Both the position numbers and the translations under genes were made by a program. A stretch of DNA of 64,000 nt, taken from assembly GCF_019084045.1 (NCBI RefSeq), contig NZ_JAHRED010000003.1:310001-374000 (forward strand), in the 5' to 3' direction. Below the pieces are notes generated by a model. That model saw nothing but the letters and a program-made list of their open reading frames with translations, was not told where the DNA came from and did no database searches. Positions 36,697-46,539 of the stretch are shown here, in pieces. Origin of the DNA: Paeniglutamicibacter quisquiliarum. Its GTDB lineage: Bacteria > Actinomycetota > Actinomycetes > Actinomycetales > Micrococcaceae. Every line of letters starts with the position of its first letter. Positions within the stretch are counted from its first letter, which is position 1.

Positions 36697-36909
36697 CTAG
36701 GTGGCGGCAGGAGCGGGCAGCTCGGCGGTGACCTCTGTGAAAAGCGCGTTGAGTCCGTCGCCGACCAGACCCACCGTGACGATGATGGCAACCGCGATCA
36801 GCGCGACCATGATGCCGTACTCAACGGCGGTGGCGCCCTTCTCCTCGCGGCGCAGCTTGCCGGCGACGGTTTCCATGGCAATGTAGATGTTTGCGAACAA
36901 GGTGTTCAT
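36697..36909 (-). CDS. flp: Flp-type IVb pilin
   Basis: Major pilin subunit precursor of 70 residues. A short basic leader ends in REEKG, then ATAVEYGIMVALIAVAIIV, with the conserved Glu5 (and Tyr6) of the mature Flp helix. Cleavage is expected between Gly and Ala. GGAG precedes the ATG. It is the first gene of the leftward Tad operon. Confidence 0.95.
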   Translation of the reverse strand: MNTLFANIYIAMETVAGKLRREEKGATAVEYGIMVALIAVAIIVTVGLVGDGLNALFTEVTAELPAPAAT

Positions 36910-36940
36910 GATGAAACTCCATTTTCTACGTCAAGAAGGT

Positions 36941-36955
36941 GCGAAATTCTTTCGC
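36941..36955 (-). promoter_or_regulatory. Hairpin in the flp 5' leader
   Basis: GCGAAA-TTC-TTTCGC, a perfect 6-bp stem with a 3-base loop, 32 bases before the flp start, nested within a second inverted repeat. It could form in the mRNA leader and affect stability or translation of the pilin message. Confidence 0.4.
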
Positions 36956-37036
36956 CCCCCAGCGAATCATTCTTGATGAGAAATTTTTGGAGGAATGAAG
37001 TGGTCCCCAAGATGAATTAGACCCCATTAGATACCA

Positions 37037-37051
37037 ATTACATTTTGTAAT
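37037..37051. promoter_or_regulatory. ATTACA-N3-TGTAAT palindrome upstream of flp
   Basis: A perfect 15-base dyad in AT-rich DNA about 130 bases upstream of the flp start, flanked by a GC-rich hairpin. It has the size and symmetry of a dimeric-regulator operator; no regulator gene is adjacent. Confidence 0.4.
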
Positions 37052-37567
37052 CCCCCCAGGCGGTTCCCCAACCGCTGGCATCTACTTGGAGTCTAGGAGG
37101 GAATATTTTGCTTGTAAAGGTCATCTTGGAACTATTTTCTATTCATTCATGTCCACGCAGAATCATTCCGATGCAGCACGATGAACGGGTTTGTGATTGA
37201 TACCAACCGCGTCTCAGGATCGGAGGGCGTATGAGATCTCGCTCGGCCGGCGTACTGACCACGAAAAAATATGCTGGCTCCCGCCGAGCAGACGTATAAG
37301 TTGCGCATGGTCCTGGCAGAATCGCGGGGCACTCTGCATAGGAGCATGTGCAATGGAGAATTACTTCGGGGTAAGGCATCGTGCATTGCCGGGCGCGGGC
37401 CGCACTGGGATGGGACACATTGACGTCAACACCACTTCCCAACATGCTGGACACGTGCTTGCGCCAAGCCCTCCACGCGAGAGCAGCATCTGGCCGCGCC
37501 CCAACCAATGGAGCATACTGGTGGGGCAGGAAAGCCTAGACACCAGACCTTGGAAAGGCGTGCGGAC

Positions 37568-37924
37568 ATGGTTGGCTCATGGCAAGCGTTGGTTATTGAC
37601 TGCGAAGACCCCGATGCACTGGCAGGTTTTTATGAGGAATTGTTAGGTATGGTGCGAGTGGAGGACGACGACGACTGGGTGGGTATCGGCGACGCCCCGG
37701 ATCGTCCCGCGATTGCGTTCCAGCGTGTGGATCCGTATGTAGCGCCGGAATGGCCCGGGCACCTGCATCCGCAGCAGGCCCACATTGACGTTAAAGTCAA
37801 GGATCTTGACCTGGCCGAAGCCGAAGTCTTGTCGATGGGTGCAACAGCAATGGGTGTCGGCTCCAAAACCTATCGTGTCTACCTTGATCCGCAAAAGCAT
37901 CCGTTTTGCTTGGTCAGCTGGTAG
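37568..37924 (+). CDS. Glyoxalase/VOC superfamily protein
   Basis: Small beta-alpha-beta-beta-beta protein of 118 residues: WQALVIDCEDPDALAGFYEELLGM at the start and HIDVKVKDLDLAEAEVLSMGAT in the second repeat, ending YLDPQKHPFCLVSW. Family members include glyoxalases, dioxygenases and antibiotic-binding proteins; similar short actinobacterial VOC proteins are mostly uncharacterised. GGAAAGG precedes the ATG at 37568. Confidence 0.85.
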   Translation: MVGSWQALVIDCEDPDALAGFYEELLGMVRVEDDDDWVGIGDAPDRPAIAFQRVDPYVAPEWPGHLHPQQAHIDVKVKDLDLAEAEVLSMGATAMGVGSKTYRVYLDPQKHPFCLVSW

Positions 37925-38391
37925 GTGCGGTTGTCGTTGGAACGCTCCGACCCTTGTTGAAGTACATGGCAAATCCTGCGCGCGAGGTCCGCCATTGACG
38001 GGTTAGGCTGAGTGAGGCCTCTCCGAAACGAATCCCGAACGCTTGGCGGCATGGGTTCATGCAAATGGGATGCATCTTGACGAGAGCCTCTCGCAAGTGC
38101 GACTTGACAACCTCATGACTTGGTTCTGGCTTGTCGCTGATAATTTTCGACCCGATCGCCCCATTCTTGAAACGCAAAAGGCGCGGGGCCGTCTGTGATG
38201 TCGGCGAACAATCTGCCCGCCGTCACCTCACCGTGCACATTCCCGGTCCTATCGACCTTTGGAGCTTCCGCCGCACCTGGTGGCGCGTGATTCCGCGGCG
38301 CGGCCAACCACGCGTTGCCCGACCCGTGACTTTTAGATGTTGAATTTTTGTGGCCGTTATCAAATCATTATTTGGGCCCGACAGAAAAGCC
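37925..38391. other. Intergenic region, no gene recognised
   Basis: No supported gene. It contains a short perfect inverted repeat CGAGAG-C-CTCTCG at 38081-38093. Open frames on both strands lack motifs and binding sites. Confidence 0.45.
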
Positions 38392-38418
38392 TTGACCTGC
38401 ACTGCAAACGGTTGCAGT
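38392..38418 (+). promoter_or_regulatory. LacI-family operator overlapping a promoter
   Basis: CTGCAAACGGTTGCAG (38402-38417) is a near-perfect dyad centred on the CG typical of LacI/GalR operators; the outermost A and T extend it by one pair. TTGACC at 38392-38397 serves as a -35 box, with CAGTAT at 38415 as a poor -10 at 17-base spacing. The regulator encoded next at 38487 likely binds here and controls itself and the ABC operon behind it. Confidence 0.75.
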
Positions 38419-38486
38419 ATGTTTCATGTCACAGCAATTAGTTGTTGTAGACATTGGGGCATGAACTGGCACAAGGTGGTGTGGGG

Positions 38487-39521
38487 ATGGCTGTAACGGT
38501 TCGCGATATTGCCCGAATTGCCGGCGTTTCCGTCTCCACGGTTTCCCGCGCGTTGTCTTCTCCCGGGATGGTGAACGCCGCGACCCGCGCCCGCGTACAG
38601 GAGACCGCGCGGAAGCTCGGATACGCGCCCAACCTCAACGCCCGCAACCTTACCTCCGGACGCAGCGGCGCCATCGGGCTGGTCGTTCCCGACCTCGAAA
38701 ACCCGTTCTTCGGCTCGATGGCCAAGGGAGTGCAGGCAAGGGCACGTGCGGCCGGCTACGCCGTCTTCATCGCCGATACAGAAGAGGATGTCTCCGTCGA
38801 AGGCGAAATCATTCGGGGCCTATCCCGGCAGGTTGACGGGGTTATCGTCTGTTCGGCCCGCGGCACCGATGCCAGCATCCAACAGCTGTCACAGGAAATG
38901 CCGCTGGTGCTTGTCAACCGCCGTGTACCGGACGTCTCCTCGATCACCTTCGACCATGCGGCGAGTTTCCAGTCCGTGATGGGTCATCTGGTAGCCCTGG
39001 GGCACCACCGAATCGCCTACGCGGGCGGCCCGCAGACCTCATGGTCGAACTCCCAGCGCGTTCAGGCCTTCGCTGCATCCGGGCAGGAATTCCCGGAACT
39101 CGATCTTGTCGAACTCGGCAACTTCCAGCCGGTGTTCACCGGCGGTGTCCATGCGGGGGACCTGGCCATCGCCAGCGGCGCAACGGCCGTCATAGCGTTC
39201 AATGACCTGGTCGCCGTCGGGCTCATGGACCGGCTGAAGCAGCGGGGATTAAGCGTGCCCGGGGACATCAGTATCGCCGGCTTCGACAACGTGCCCATAT
39301 CGATGCTGGTCAGGCCCACCCTGACCACCGTCGATTTCCCTCGCGTGCAGATGGGCCGGACCAGTGTCGATGCATTGCTCGAGGCGTTACGGGGCACGCC
39401 ACGCACGACGGAGGGCAACGAGATTCCCTTCGAGTTGGTCGTCCGGGAATCGACCGGCGTCGCAAAGCCCCGCTCCGCGGCTTCACCATCAAGCACCACC
39501 GCATCCGCCCTCGGCGGATGA
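38487..39521 (+). CDS. LacI-family transcriptional regulator
   Basis: Repressor of 344 residues. The HTH is VTVRDIARIAGVSVSTVSRA (residues 3-22), with the hinge helix near 50 (NLTSGRSGAIGLVVPDLENP) and a sugar-binding-like effector domain to residue 330. The ATG at 38487 gives the exact family N-terminus and follows GGGG; an upstream TTG is less likely. It heads the operon with the ABC importer genes, whose binding protein starts 39 bases on. Confidence 0.93.
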   Translation: MAVTVRDIARIAGVSVSTVSRALSSPGMVNAATRARVQETARKLGYAPNLNARNLTSGRSGAIGLVVPDLENPFFGSMAKGVQARARAAGYAVFIADTEEDVSVEGEIIRGLSRQVDGVIVCSARGTDASIQQLSQEMPLVLVNRRVPDVSSITFDHAASFQSVMGHLVALGHHRIAYAGGPQTSWSNSQRVQAFAASGQEFPELDLVELGNFQPVFTGGVHAGDLAIASGATAVIAFNDLVAVGLMDRLKQRGLSVPGDISIAGFDNVPISMLVRPTLTTVDFPRVQMGRTSVDALLEALRGTPRTTEGNEIPFELVVRESTGVAKPRSAASPSSTTASALGG

Positions 39522-39559
39522 CTCGCAACTTCTGGGCACCACGTCCAGGGAGAAAAAGG

Positions 39560-40798
39560 ATGAAGGAACACGATATGAAGGCTCGAAAGATCAAATATCT
39601 TGCGTCTACAGTCGCCGTGCTCGCCTTGGCAATGACTGGGTGTGCGGCGCCGAACACCGGCCCATCGAACACGGCCCCCGCGGCCAGCGGAGAGGTGCCC
39701 GACAAACCCTCCGCCCCCGTTTCCCTGCACATCCTGGACGTGGCGGGAAACCAAAAGCTCACCGGCCAGATGGTCGAGGACTTCGCGGCGGCAAACCCGG
39801 ACGTCATCTCCTCCGTCACGTGGGAGTCCGGCGGCGCGCCCGACCTCGTTGGCACCATCAAGCCGCAGGTCGACAGCGGAAACTTGCAGGTAGACCTGGT
39901 GTTGACCGGCAACGACGGACTCTCCGCCGGCATCGGGCAGGACCTGTGGGTCCCGCTCGTCACCGAATACGGCGACAGGCTCTCCAACCAGGCCAACTAC
40001 CTGGAACCGGCTGCTGCCATGCAGGAACTCGCCGGCGGCTTCGGCGCCGTGGTCACCTACTACCCGTCCGGTCCGCTGCTGCAGTATGACCCGGGCGTGG
40101 TCAAGGACGTGCCCAGCACCCCCGAGGAAGTCCTGGCCTGGGCCAAGGCGAATCCGGGCAAGTTCGGCTATGCCCGCCCGGCGAACTCCGGCCCCGGCCG
40201 CACGTTCCTGATGGGCCTGCCCTACATCCTGGGCGACTCGGACCCGACCGATCCCGAAAAGGGCTGGGACAAGACCTGGGCTTACTTGGAGGAGCTGGGT
40301 GCCACCATCGACAATTACCCGACCGGCACCGGCCAGGTCATCACCAACATGTCCGACGGCACCTGGTCGCTGATCCCCACCACCACCGGCTGGGACATCG
40401 AGCCTCGGGCCGACAACCGCGAGCCAAACAAGATCGAGGCCGCCGCGTTTGACGACTTCACCTGGGTGACCGACGCGCACTACGCGGTGGTCCCGAAGGG
40501 ACAGTCGGCCGACAAGATCTCCGCGATCCTGATGTTGCTCCAGGACATGCTCACCCCCGAGCAGAACGCCAAGGCCTACGACTCGGGCTACTTCTACCCC
40601 GGCCCGGCCATCAAGGGAGCCACCCTGGACAAGGCCCCGCAGAAGAGCCAGGACACCATCGCCGAATTCGGCCGCGACTGGTATGACGCGCTGATCGAGG
40701 AAAAGGACAAGGTGACCCCGCTGACCCCGGAGAAGATGGTCCAGGCGTTCGACATCTGGGACCGCGAAATCGGCGCAGGAAAGTTCGAGGCCAAGTAA
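39560..40798 (+). CDS. ABC transporter substrate-binding lipoprotein
   Basis: Predicted 412-residue exported binding protein. The signal peptide KARKIKYLASTVAVLALA ends in the lipobox MTGC (Cys near residue 28). The fold is of the iron/polyamine/phosphonate-type extracellular binding proteins, not of the classic sugar type. An internal ATG at 39575 with AAGGA upstream is an alternative start. It is second in an operon with ATPase and two permeases. The substrate is unknown. Confidence 0.85.
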   Translation: MKEHDMKARKIKYLASTVAVLALAMTGCAAPNTGPSNTAPAASGEVPDKPSAPVSLHILDVAGNQKLTGQMVEDFAAANPDVISSVTWESGGAPDLVGTIKPQVDSGNLQVDLVLTGNDGLSAGIGQDLWVPLVTEYGDRLSNQANYLEPAAAMQELAGGFGAVVTYYPSGPLLQYDPGVVKDVPSTPEEVLAWAKANPGKFGYARPANSGPGRTFLMGLPYILGDSDPTDPEKGWDKTWAYLEELGATIDNYPTGTGQVITNMSDGTWSLIPTTTGWDIEPRADNREPNKIEAAAFDDFTWVTDAHYAVVPKGQSADKISAILMLLQDMLTPEQNAKAYDSGYFYPGPAIKGATLDKAPQKSQDTIAEFGRDWYDALIEEKDKVTPLTPEKMVQAFDIWDREIGAGKFEAK

Positions 40799-40800
40799 CC

Positions 40801-41930
<1,130 letters not shown>

Positions 41931-41934
<4 letters not shown>

Positions 41935-42860
41935 GTGCCACCAATACGGACCCGCGACCCAAGGCGTCGGCCAGCCGGCGGCACCGGCTTGCCGAGCGCG
42001 GCATCGACACACAGCTGCTCATGCTGATCCCGGCGCTGCTCTTCGGACTGCTGCTCTTCGTCTACCCCTTCACCTACGGCATCGGGCTGACTTTCCAGCC
42101 GCTGCCGCGGACCCAGGAACAGTGGGGCGGCGGCGTCTTCGCCAACTACGTGGCGTTCTTCAAGGACCCGTTCCTCTTCGACTCGGTGTGGATCACCATG
42201 CGGCTGGCCCTGCCGGTGGCGCTGTTCAACGTGCTGGTCTCGGTGCCGATCGCCTTCAAGCTGCGCCACCGCTTCCGCGGCAAGCGGCTGCTCTCCACCC
42301 TGCTGGTCCTGCCGATCACCCTGGGCACGGTCCTCACAGCCCAGGGCCTGCTGATCTTCGGCGGGCGCCAGGGCTGGGTCAACCGCTTCCTGATGGAGGC
42401 GGGCATCATCGACCAGCCGTTCCCGATCGTGAACAACTACCTCGGTGTCATGCTCTCGCTGATCATCTCCGGCTTCCCGTTCGCGTTCCTGCTGATCTCC
42501 TCCTACCTCTCGGGCATCGACCCGGCGATCGAGGCGGCGGCCAAGACCCTGGGCGCGAACTGGAAACAGCGCTTCAGGCGCATCATCCTGCCCTTGCTCG
42601 CCCCGGGGCTTGCCACCACCTTCATCCTCACCTTCGTGCTGGCGTTCAGCGTCTTCCCGTCGGCGCGGCTGGTCGGTGACGCGCTGGGCGAGACGCGGGT
42701 GATGGCGCTGATGGCGTACCGCGCGTTCGGCGAACAGCAGGACTACGCCATGGCCTCGACGATCGCCATCATGATGGGCGTCGTGGAGCTGGTGGTGATC
42801 GCCGTGGTGCTGCTATGGCGCTCGTTCCTCTACAAGGGCACAACAGGAGGCAAGGGATAA
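41931..42860 (+). CDS. ABC transporter permease (PotB-like)
   Basis: Inner-membrane subunit of 309 residues with six predicted helices. The ATPase-contact EAA loop reads EAAAKTLGANWKQRFRRIILP (near residue 205). It overlaps the ATPase gene at its start and the second permease at its stop (TAATG), so the four genes are translationally coupled. The pair resembles spermidine/putrescine- or phosphonate-type permeases. Confidence 0.9.
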
Positions 42861-43792
42861 TGGCAATCACACCCATGGTCGAGTCGGCGCCGGAACCCGG
42901 GCCGGCCCGCAAAGGCGGCAGGAAGCCATACGCCAAGCCCTCCCGGCCGCCGGGCGAGCGGGCGCTCATCGCCTCCCCGGGCACCTGGTTTGTCTGGGCA
43001 GGCATCGCCGCCTTCTTCATCTTCCTGTTCGGCATCATCTCCAGCGTCGTCGTCGACTCCTTCGGCAAGCCGTGGTTCGACACCTGGCTGCCCGAGACGT
43101 TCACGCTCGACTGGTACACCGGGGCCTGGGAACGGTTCAACCTGAGCCAGATCGTCCTGGTGACCCTCGGCGCATCCTTCACCGTCGTCGTCCTCTCGAT
43201 CCTGATCGGGGTTCCCGCGGCCTACGTGCTCGCGCGCCGGGATTTTCCGTTCAAGAAGCTGGTCACCGTGCTGTTCCTGCTGCCGGTGCTGATGCCGCCG
43301 ATTACCTACGGCATCCCGCTGGCCACGGTCATGTACAACTTCGGCCTGGGCCGCACGGTGCTGGCGGTCATCCTGGTGAACCTGGTGCCGTCGGTGCCGT
43401 TCGTGATCCTGACCATGACCCCGTTCATCGAGCAGATCAACCCGGCCATCGAGAACGCCGCCCGCATGTCGGGGGCGAACATGCGCCGAGTGTTCACCCG
43501 GATCCTCGCCCCGCTGCTGGTGCCCGGGATCCTGGCCGCCGCCATCCTGGTGCTGGTCAGGACCGTGGGCATGTTCGAGCTGACCTACCTGGTCTCCGGC
43601 CCGACATCGGACACCCTGGTGGTGGCGATCTACCGGGCCATGACATCCTCCGGCGGCGGCGAGGCCCGGCAGCTGGTCTCCAGCATGGGCGTGCTCTACA
43701 CCGCCATGATGCTGACCATCCTGGTGGTTGCGCTGCGGTTCGTGAACCCCACCCAGCTGGTTGCACGGGTGAAGGAGTCCCGCGACGACTGA
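42860..43792 (+). CDS. ABC transporter permease (PotC-like)
   Basis: Inner-membrane subunit of 310 residues with six predicted helices after a basic N-terminus (RKGGRKPYAKPSRPPG). The EAA-like loop is ENAARMSGANMRRVFTRILAP (near residue 200). AGGAGG lies ten bases before the ATG at 42860, inside the upstream permease gene. It is the last gene of the LacI-controlled operon. Confidence 0.9.
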   Translation: MAITPMVESAPEPGPARKGGRKPYAKPSRPPGERALIASPGTWFVWAGIAAFFIFLFGIISSVVVDSFGKPWFDTWLPETFTLDWYTGAWERFNLSQIVLVTLGASFTVVVLSILIGVPAAYVLARRDFPFKKLVTVLFLLPVLMPPITYGIPLATVMYNFGLGRTVLAVILVNLVPSVPFVILTMTPFIEQINPAIENAARMSGANMRRVFTRILAPLLVPGILAAAILVLVRTVGMFELTYLVSGPTSDTLVVAIYRAMTSSGGGEARQLVSSMGVLYTAMMLTILVVALRFVNPTQLVARVKESRDD

Positions 43793-43797
43793 GCAGA

Positions 43798-43843
43798 CGT
43801 CGTTGGTCGGGTAGGTGCAGAGGCGCCTGCCCGGCCAACGACG
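43798..43843 (+). terminator. Terminator of the ABC operon
   Basis: An 18-base arm (43798-43815) pairs with 43826-43843 with two G-T mismatches. It starts six bases past the permease stop. There is no T-run, so the call rests on stem strength and position. Confidence 0.6.
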
Positions 43844-44009
43844 CCTCAGCGTGACCGACAGGCCAAAAAGCCCAAGCCCATTTCACATTGCCGGTCATGC
43901 GACGGTGCCATTTTCCTGGATTCTCTGCCAAGATGATGAAAGGACGAATCGCACGTGTTGGGCATTGGGGAAGGCTTCCAAGCGTGCGAACGAATGGGGG
44001 ACTTGAATC

Positions 44010-45254
44010 ATGGGCATGGGGGATGCCAAATCAACTCGGCGCAATGTCGCCGTTTTCCTGGACATGGAAAACCTTGTGGGAGGCTACGCATCGGAAACGA
44101 CCGGGCTGCGCCTTGGTGCGCTGGTCGCCGGAATCGAGGACATCGTTCGGGAATCGGGCGTGGGATCGAACACCGCGGTGGTCCGTGCCTATGCGAATTG
44201 GGGGAGTCCTGGGATGGCAAGGTTCCAGCGCGAGATCCTGAAATTCGGGGTCGAGCCGGTCCAGATCTTTTCGTTTGATAAGAACGTCAAGAACGCCGCC
44301 GACATCGAATTGTGCGTAGACGTCTTGTCGGTGGCCCATGAGTCGCCTTGGATCGACGTGTTTGTCATTGCGACCGGTGACGGGGGGTTCATTCCGCTGG
44401 TCCGCAGGCTCCATGCGCTGAACAAGTATGTGGTGGTGGTGTCGACTAACGTCCCGGAAGCCGGAGTGGTCAATGCACTGCTGAAGTCCGTTGCCGATGA
44501 ATACCACCAGATTCCAATGTCCAAGGTGCACATGCCGGATTCGGAACAGCCGCCGAAAGCACCTTCATTATCGGCTGCTGCAACAGTGAAGACAGCTCCC
44601 AAGGTTCCCAAGGTTTCCGCGGCGGCCGCGAAGAAGAAGCCCACCAAGCAACTCAAATTCACGGTGGCCCCAACGGATCAAGTTCCGGATCGGAGTAAGT
44701 TCCCGGCCATCACAGAGTTTAGACGTGCCATTTACAAGATCATCGAGCAAAGCCCTGGGCTTGTGGTCGACAACAAGGCCAACGCGTCCGCATTGGGGAG
44801 CCGCTTGCGCAGCGAGTACCCACAGCTTGGCTATAAGGCATGCGGGTCCAAGACTCTGACCGAATTCTTGGCCACCTATTGTGCGCTGGGAATCATGAAA
44901 ACCGGTCCAGCGCAGGTGCCCACTGCGGCAACTGATATCAGCGAGCCCAATCCTGAGGGAGCGTTGGCAGCCCCGAACGGCATATCAACCCGAGCACAGA
45001 AAGTCGTTGTGGACGCCGTCCGCAGGGAATTCACCTCTGGGCCGCTGGGGCACGAAGTCAAGGTATGCGGCACTGGCGGATTGCATCTCAGCCGGGTTGG
45101 AATTCAATTGAGGACCGCCATCGAAGGGTTCACGCCGATTAGTGCTGGTTTCCCGCTTCTTCACCAAGTCCTTGACCACGCGCTGACTCGCACAGACTAC
45201 CGTGTCCGTTTCGAAGCAGGCAGTGTTGCCGTGGTGCATGATTCCTTTGCCTAA
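44010..45254 (+). CDS. NYN-domain (LabA/DUF88-like) nuclease with LOTUS/OST-HTH domain
   Basis: Predicted 414-residue cytosolic protein. Residues 12-165 form a NYN/PIN-like domain with the acidic residues of the metal site visible: Asp18 (VAVFLDMENL), Asp98 and Asp104 (DIELCVDVL), and Asp124 (ATGDGGFIPLV). A Lys/Ala/Pro-rich linker (180-225) leads to a LOTUS/OST-HTH-type winged helix (about 232-297, FRRAIYKIIEQSPGLVVDNK), an RNA-binding fold. A third part (325-414) may be a second, divergent copy. NYN-LOTUS proteins are thought to cleave or process RNA. The DNA is less GC-rich than its surroundings. The neighbour is an EVE-like gene. Confidence 0.88.
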   Translation: MGMGDAKSTRRNVAVFLDMENLVGGYASETTGLRLGALVAGIEDIVRESGVGSNTAVVRAYANWGSPGMARFQREILKFGVEPVQIFSFDKNVKNAADIELCVDVLSVAHESPWIDVFVIATGDGGFIPLVRRLHALNKYVVVVSTNVPEAGVVNALLKSVADEYHQIPMSKVHMPDSEQPPKAPSLSAAATVKTAPKVPKVSAAAAKKKPTKQLKFTVAPTDQVPDRSKFPAITEFRRAIYKIIEQSPGLVVDNKANASALGSRLRSEYPQLGYKACGSKTLTEFLATYCALGIMKTGPAQVPTAATDISEPNPEGALAAPNGISTRAQKVVVDAVRREFTSGPLGHEVKVCGTGGLHLSRVGIQLRTAIEGFTPISAGFPLLHQVLDHALTRTDYRVRFEAGSVAVVHDSFA

Positions 45255-45435
45255 AGGGCCAAGGCCGGGGACCTGGCCCCTGTAAAAGGCCTGATTCAAC
45301 TCGTACCAATTGCACCGGAGGTTCACCAACAACCTCCATCGATTTCGTCCAGAACCTGTTCAAACTTTGAATGAAATGCCACTATTGCTTCATGGATCCG
45401 GTTCTGTGGATCCACTGACTTGGGGGAGTTGCAAC

Positions 45436-46302
45436 ATGGAAACAACAGACGTTTGGTTGATTCAGGTCGACGTCGACACCGTGAACGAGCTGATTCGGGT
45501 CGACGTCGACAGCGTGTATGACCAAGAGGAACAAATCGTGCATCCGGAAATACCCGAGCAGTTTTGGCCGCCGGCAGATCGGTCCGGCACGGATCCACAA
45601 GTTGGTGACAGATTGGTGCTCTGGCAAATGGGTGCTGGCGACATCGCCGGCGCCGTCGCACTTGGAAACGTCGCAGAAACCGGTATGCGATTTCACGACC
45701 GTGATTATCACCAGAAGAGTAATTATCACCAGGAGACGGAAAAGGATACGCCCCGCCATTCAGTCCGCATGCACTTCACGCACTGGTTCCGTGACAATCG
45801 TGTGACGCGGGTGGAGTTGAAGGAGGACCCGCGCTTCGAGGGGTTTGTGATGTTCAAGCGCTATGGCGCCGTAGGAAAAAATCCATGGACTCTCACGGAT
45901 GCCCAGTGGGACGCGATCTCGGAGCGCATGCCAAAGTGGGCTGCCGTGGACCATCCGCAAAAGACATACACGGTCCGGGTGGAATGCGATTTTCACCAGG
46001 ATGGCCTTGAAGGACCTGTTGAGAATTTCCGCGGACTGCTCATGAACAGAGACTTCGACTCGTTCGGACTGAGTGCCACAACAGAACAACCTCCCACTGG
46101 TGACTGGGATTCCTACTCCATGCCGTCCGTGGAAGTCTCGGGCGTGGATGCGGCACATTTGGTAACTTGGACATCGACGGTGGTTGCCCGTTCGGCACAA
46201 GAGGCGGCATACATTGGCCTGGTCAATTTGGCCCACGAAGCCGACGACTCGCCTATCGAGGATGCCGTCATCAGCGCGAAGCGCTATCGCCTCAGGCTGT
46301 AG
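45436..46302 (+). CDS. Protein with EVE/PUA-like N-terminal domain, unknown C-terminus
   Basis: Predicted 288-residue soluble protein. Residues 5-165 resemble an EVE (PUA-like) domain: VWLIQVDVD at the start, VGDRLVLWQMGAGDIAGAVA near 55-75, and NPWTLTDAQWDAISERM near 150. EVE domains bind modified bases in DNA or RNA and are common in anti-phage and RNA-modification contexts. The C-terminal 120 residues are not recognised. The ATG at 45436 follows GGGGAG; the frame is open upstream without a binding site. It lies 181 bases after the NYN-LOTUS gene on the same strand, in similarly low-GC DNA. The domain call is by eye and needs a profile check. Confidence 0.6.
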   Translation: METTDVWLIQVDVDTVNELIRVDVDSVYDQEEQIVHPEIPEQFWPPADRSGTDPQVGDRLVLWQMGAGDIAGAVALGNVAETGMRFHDRDYHQKSNYHQETEKDTPRHSVRMHFTHWFRDNRVTRVELKEDPRFEGFVMFKRYGAVGKNPWTLTDAQWDAISERMPKWAAVDHPQKTYTVRVECDFHQDGLEGPVENFRGLLMNRDFDSFGLSATTEQPPTGDWDSYSMPSVEVSGVDAAHLVTWTSTVVARSAQEAAYIGLVNLAHEADDSPIEDAVISAKRYRLRL

Positions 46303-46539
46303 TTTTCGGGTGTTATCACAAATATGAATTCCAGTATCGGGCAGGCGTGTCCCGCGAATGATGTGTGCTTCAGAGGGAGCACTCTGCCGGAGTGGATTTG
46401 GAATTGATGTTGAGCGCGACCGTACTTTGAAGCCGTAACCATGGCATACGGCAACGCCTGGTTGTACTCTAGCCACAGGTAACAATTGGCTTGGGGCCAC
46501 GGCGGCATGAAAGCTGCCGATCGCATTTAGTGGGGACAG

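Larger units (their letters stand above)
36910..37567. other. Leader and promoter region of the flp-tad operon, no gene recognised
   Basis: About 650 bases, clearly more AT-rich than neighbouring genes near the flp end. Frames on both strands lack support. It contains a hairpin at 36941-36955 nested in the pair TCAAGAA (36931-36937) / TTCTTGA (36970-36976), the palindrome at 37037-37051, and a hairpin at 37056-37078 (CCAGGCGGTT with AACCGCTGG). Confidence 0.5.

Noticed and set aside
37143-37508. Minus-strand frame upstream of the VOC gene
   Set aside because: No motif, poor codon bias and no binding site; overlapping frames look equally random.
37197-37646. + strand frame running into the VOC gene
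   Set aside because: It overlaps the VOC gene in another frame and lacks a domain.
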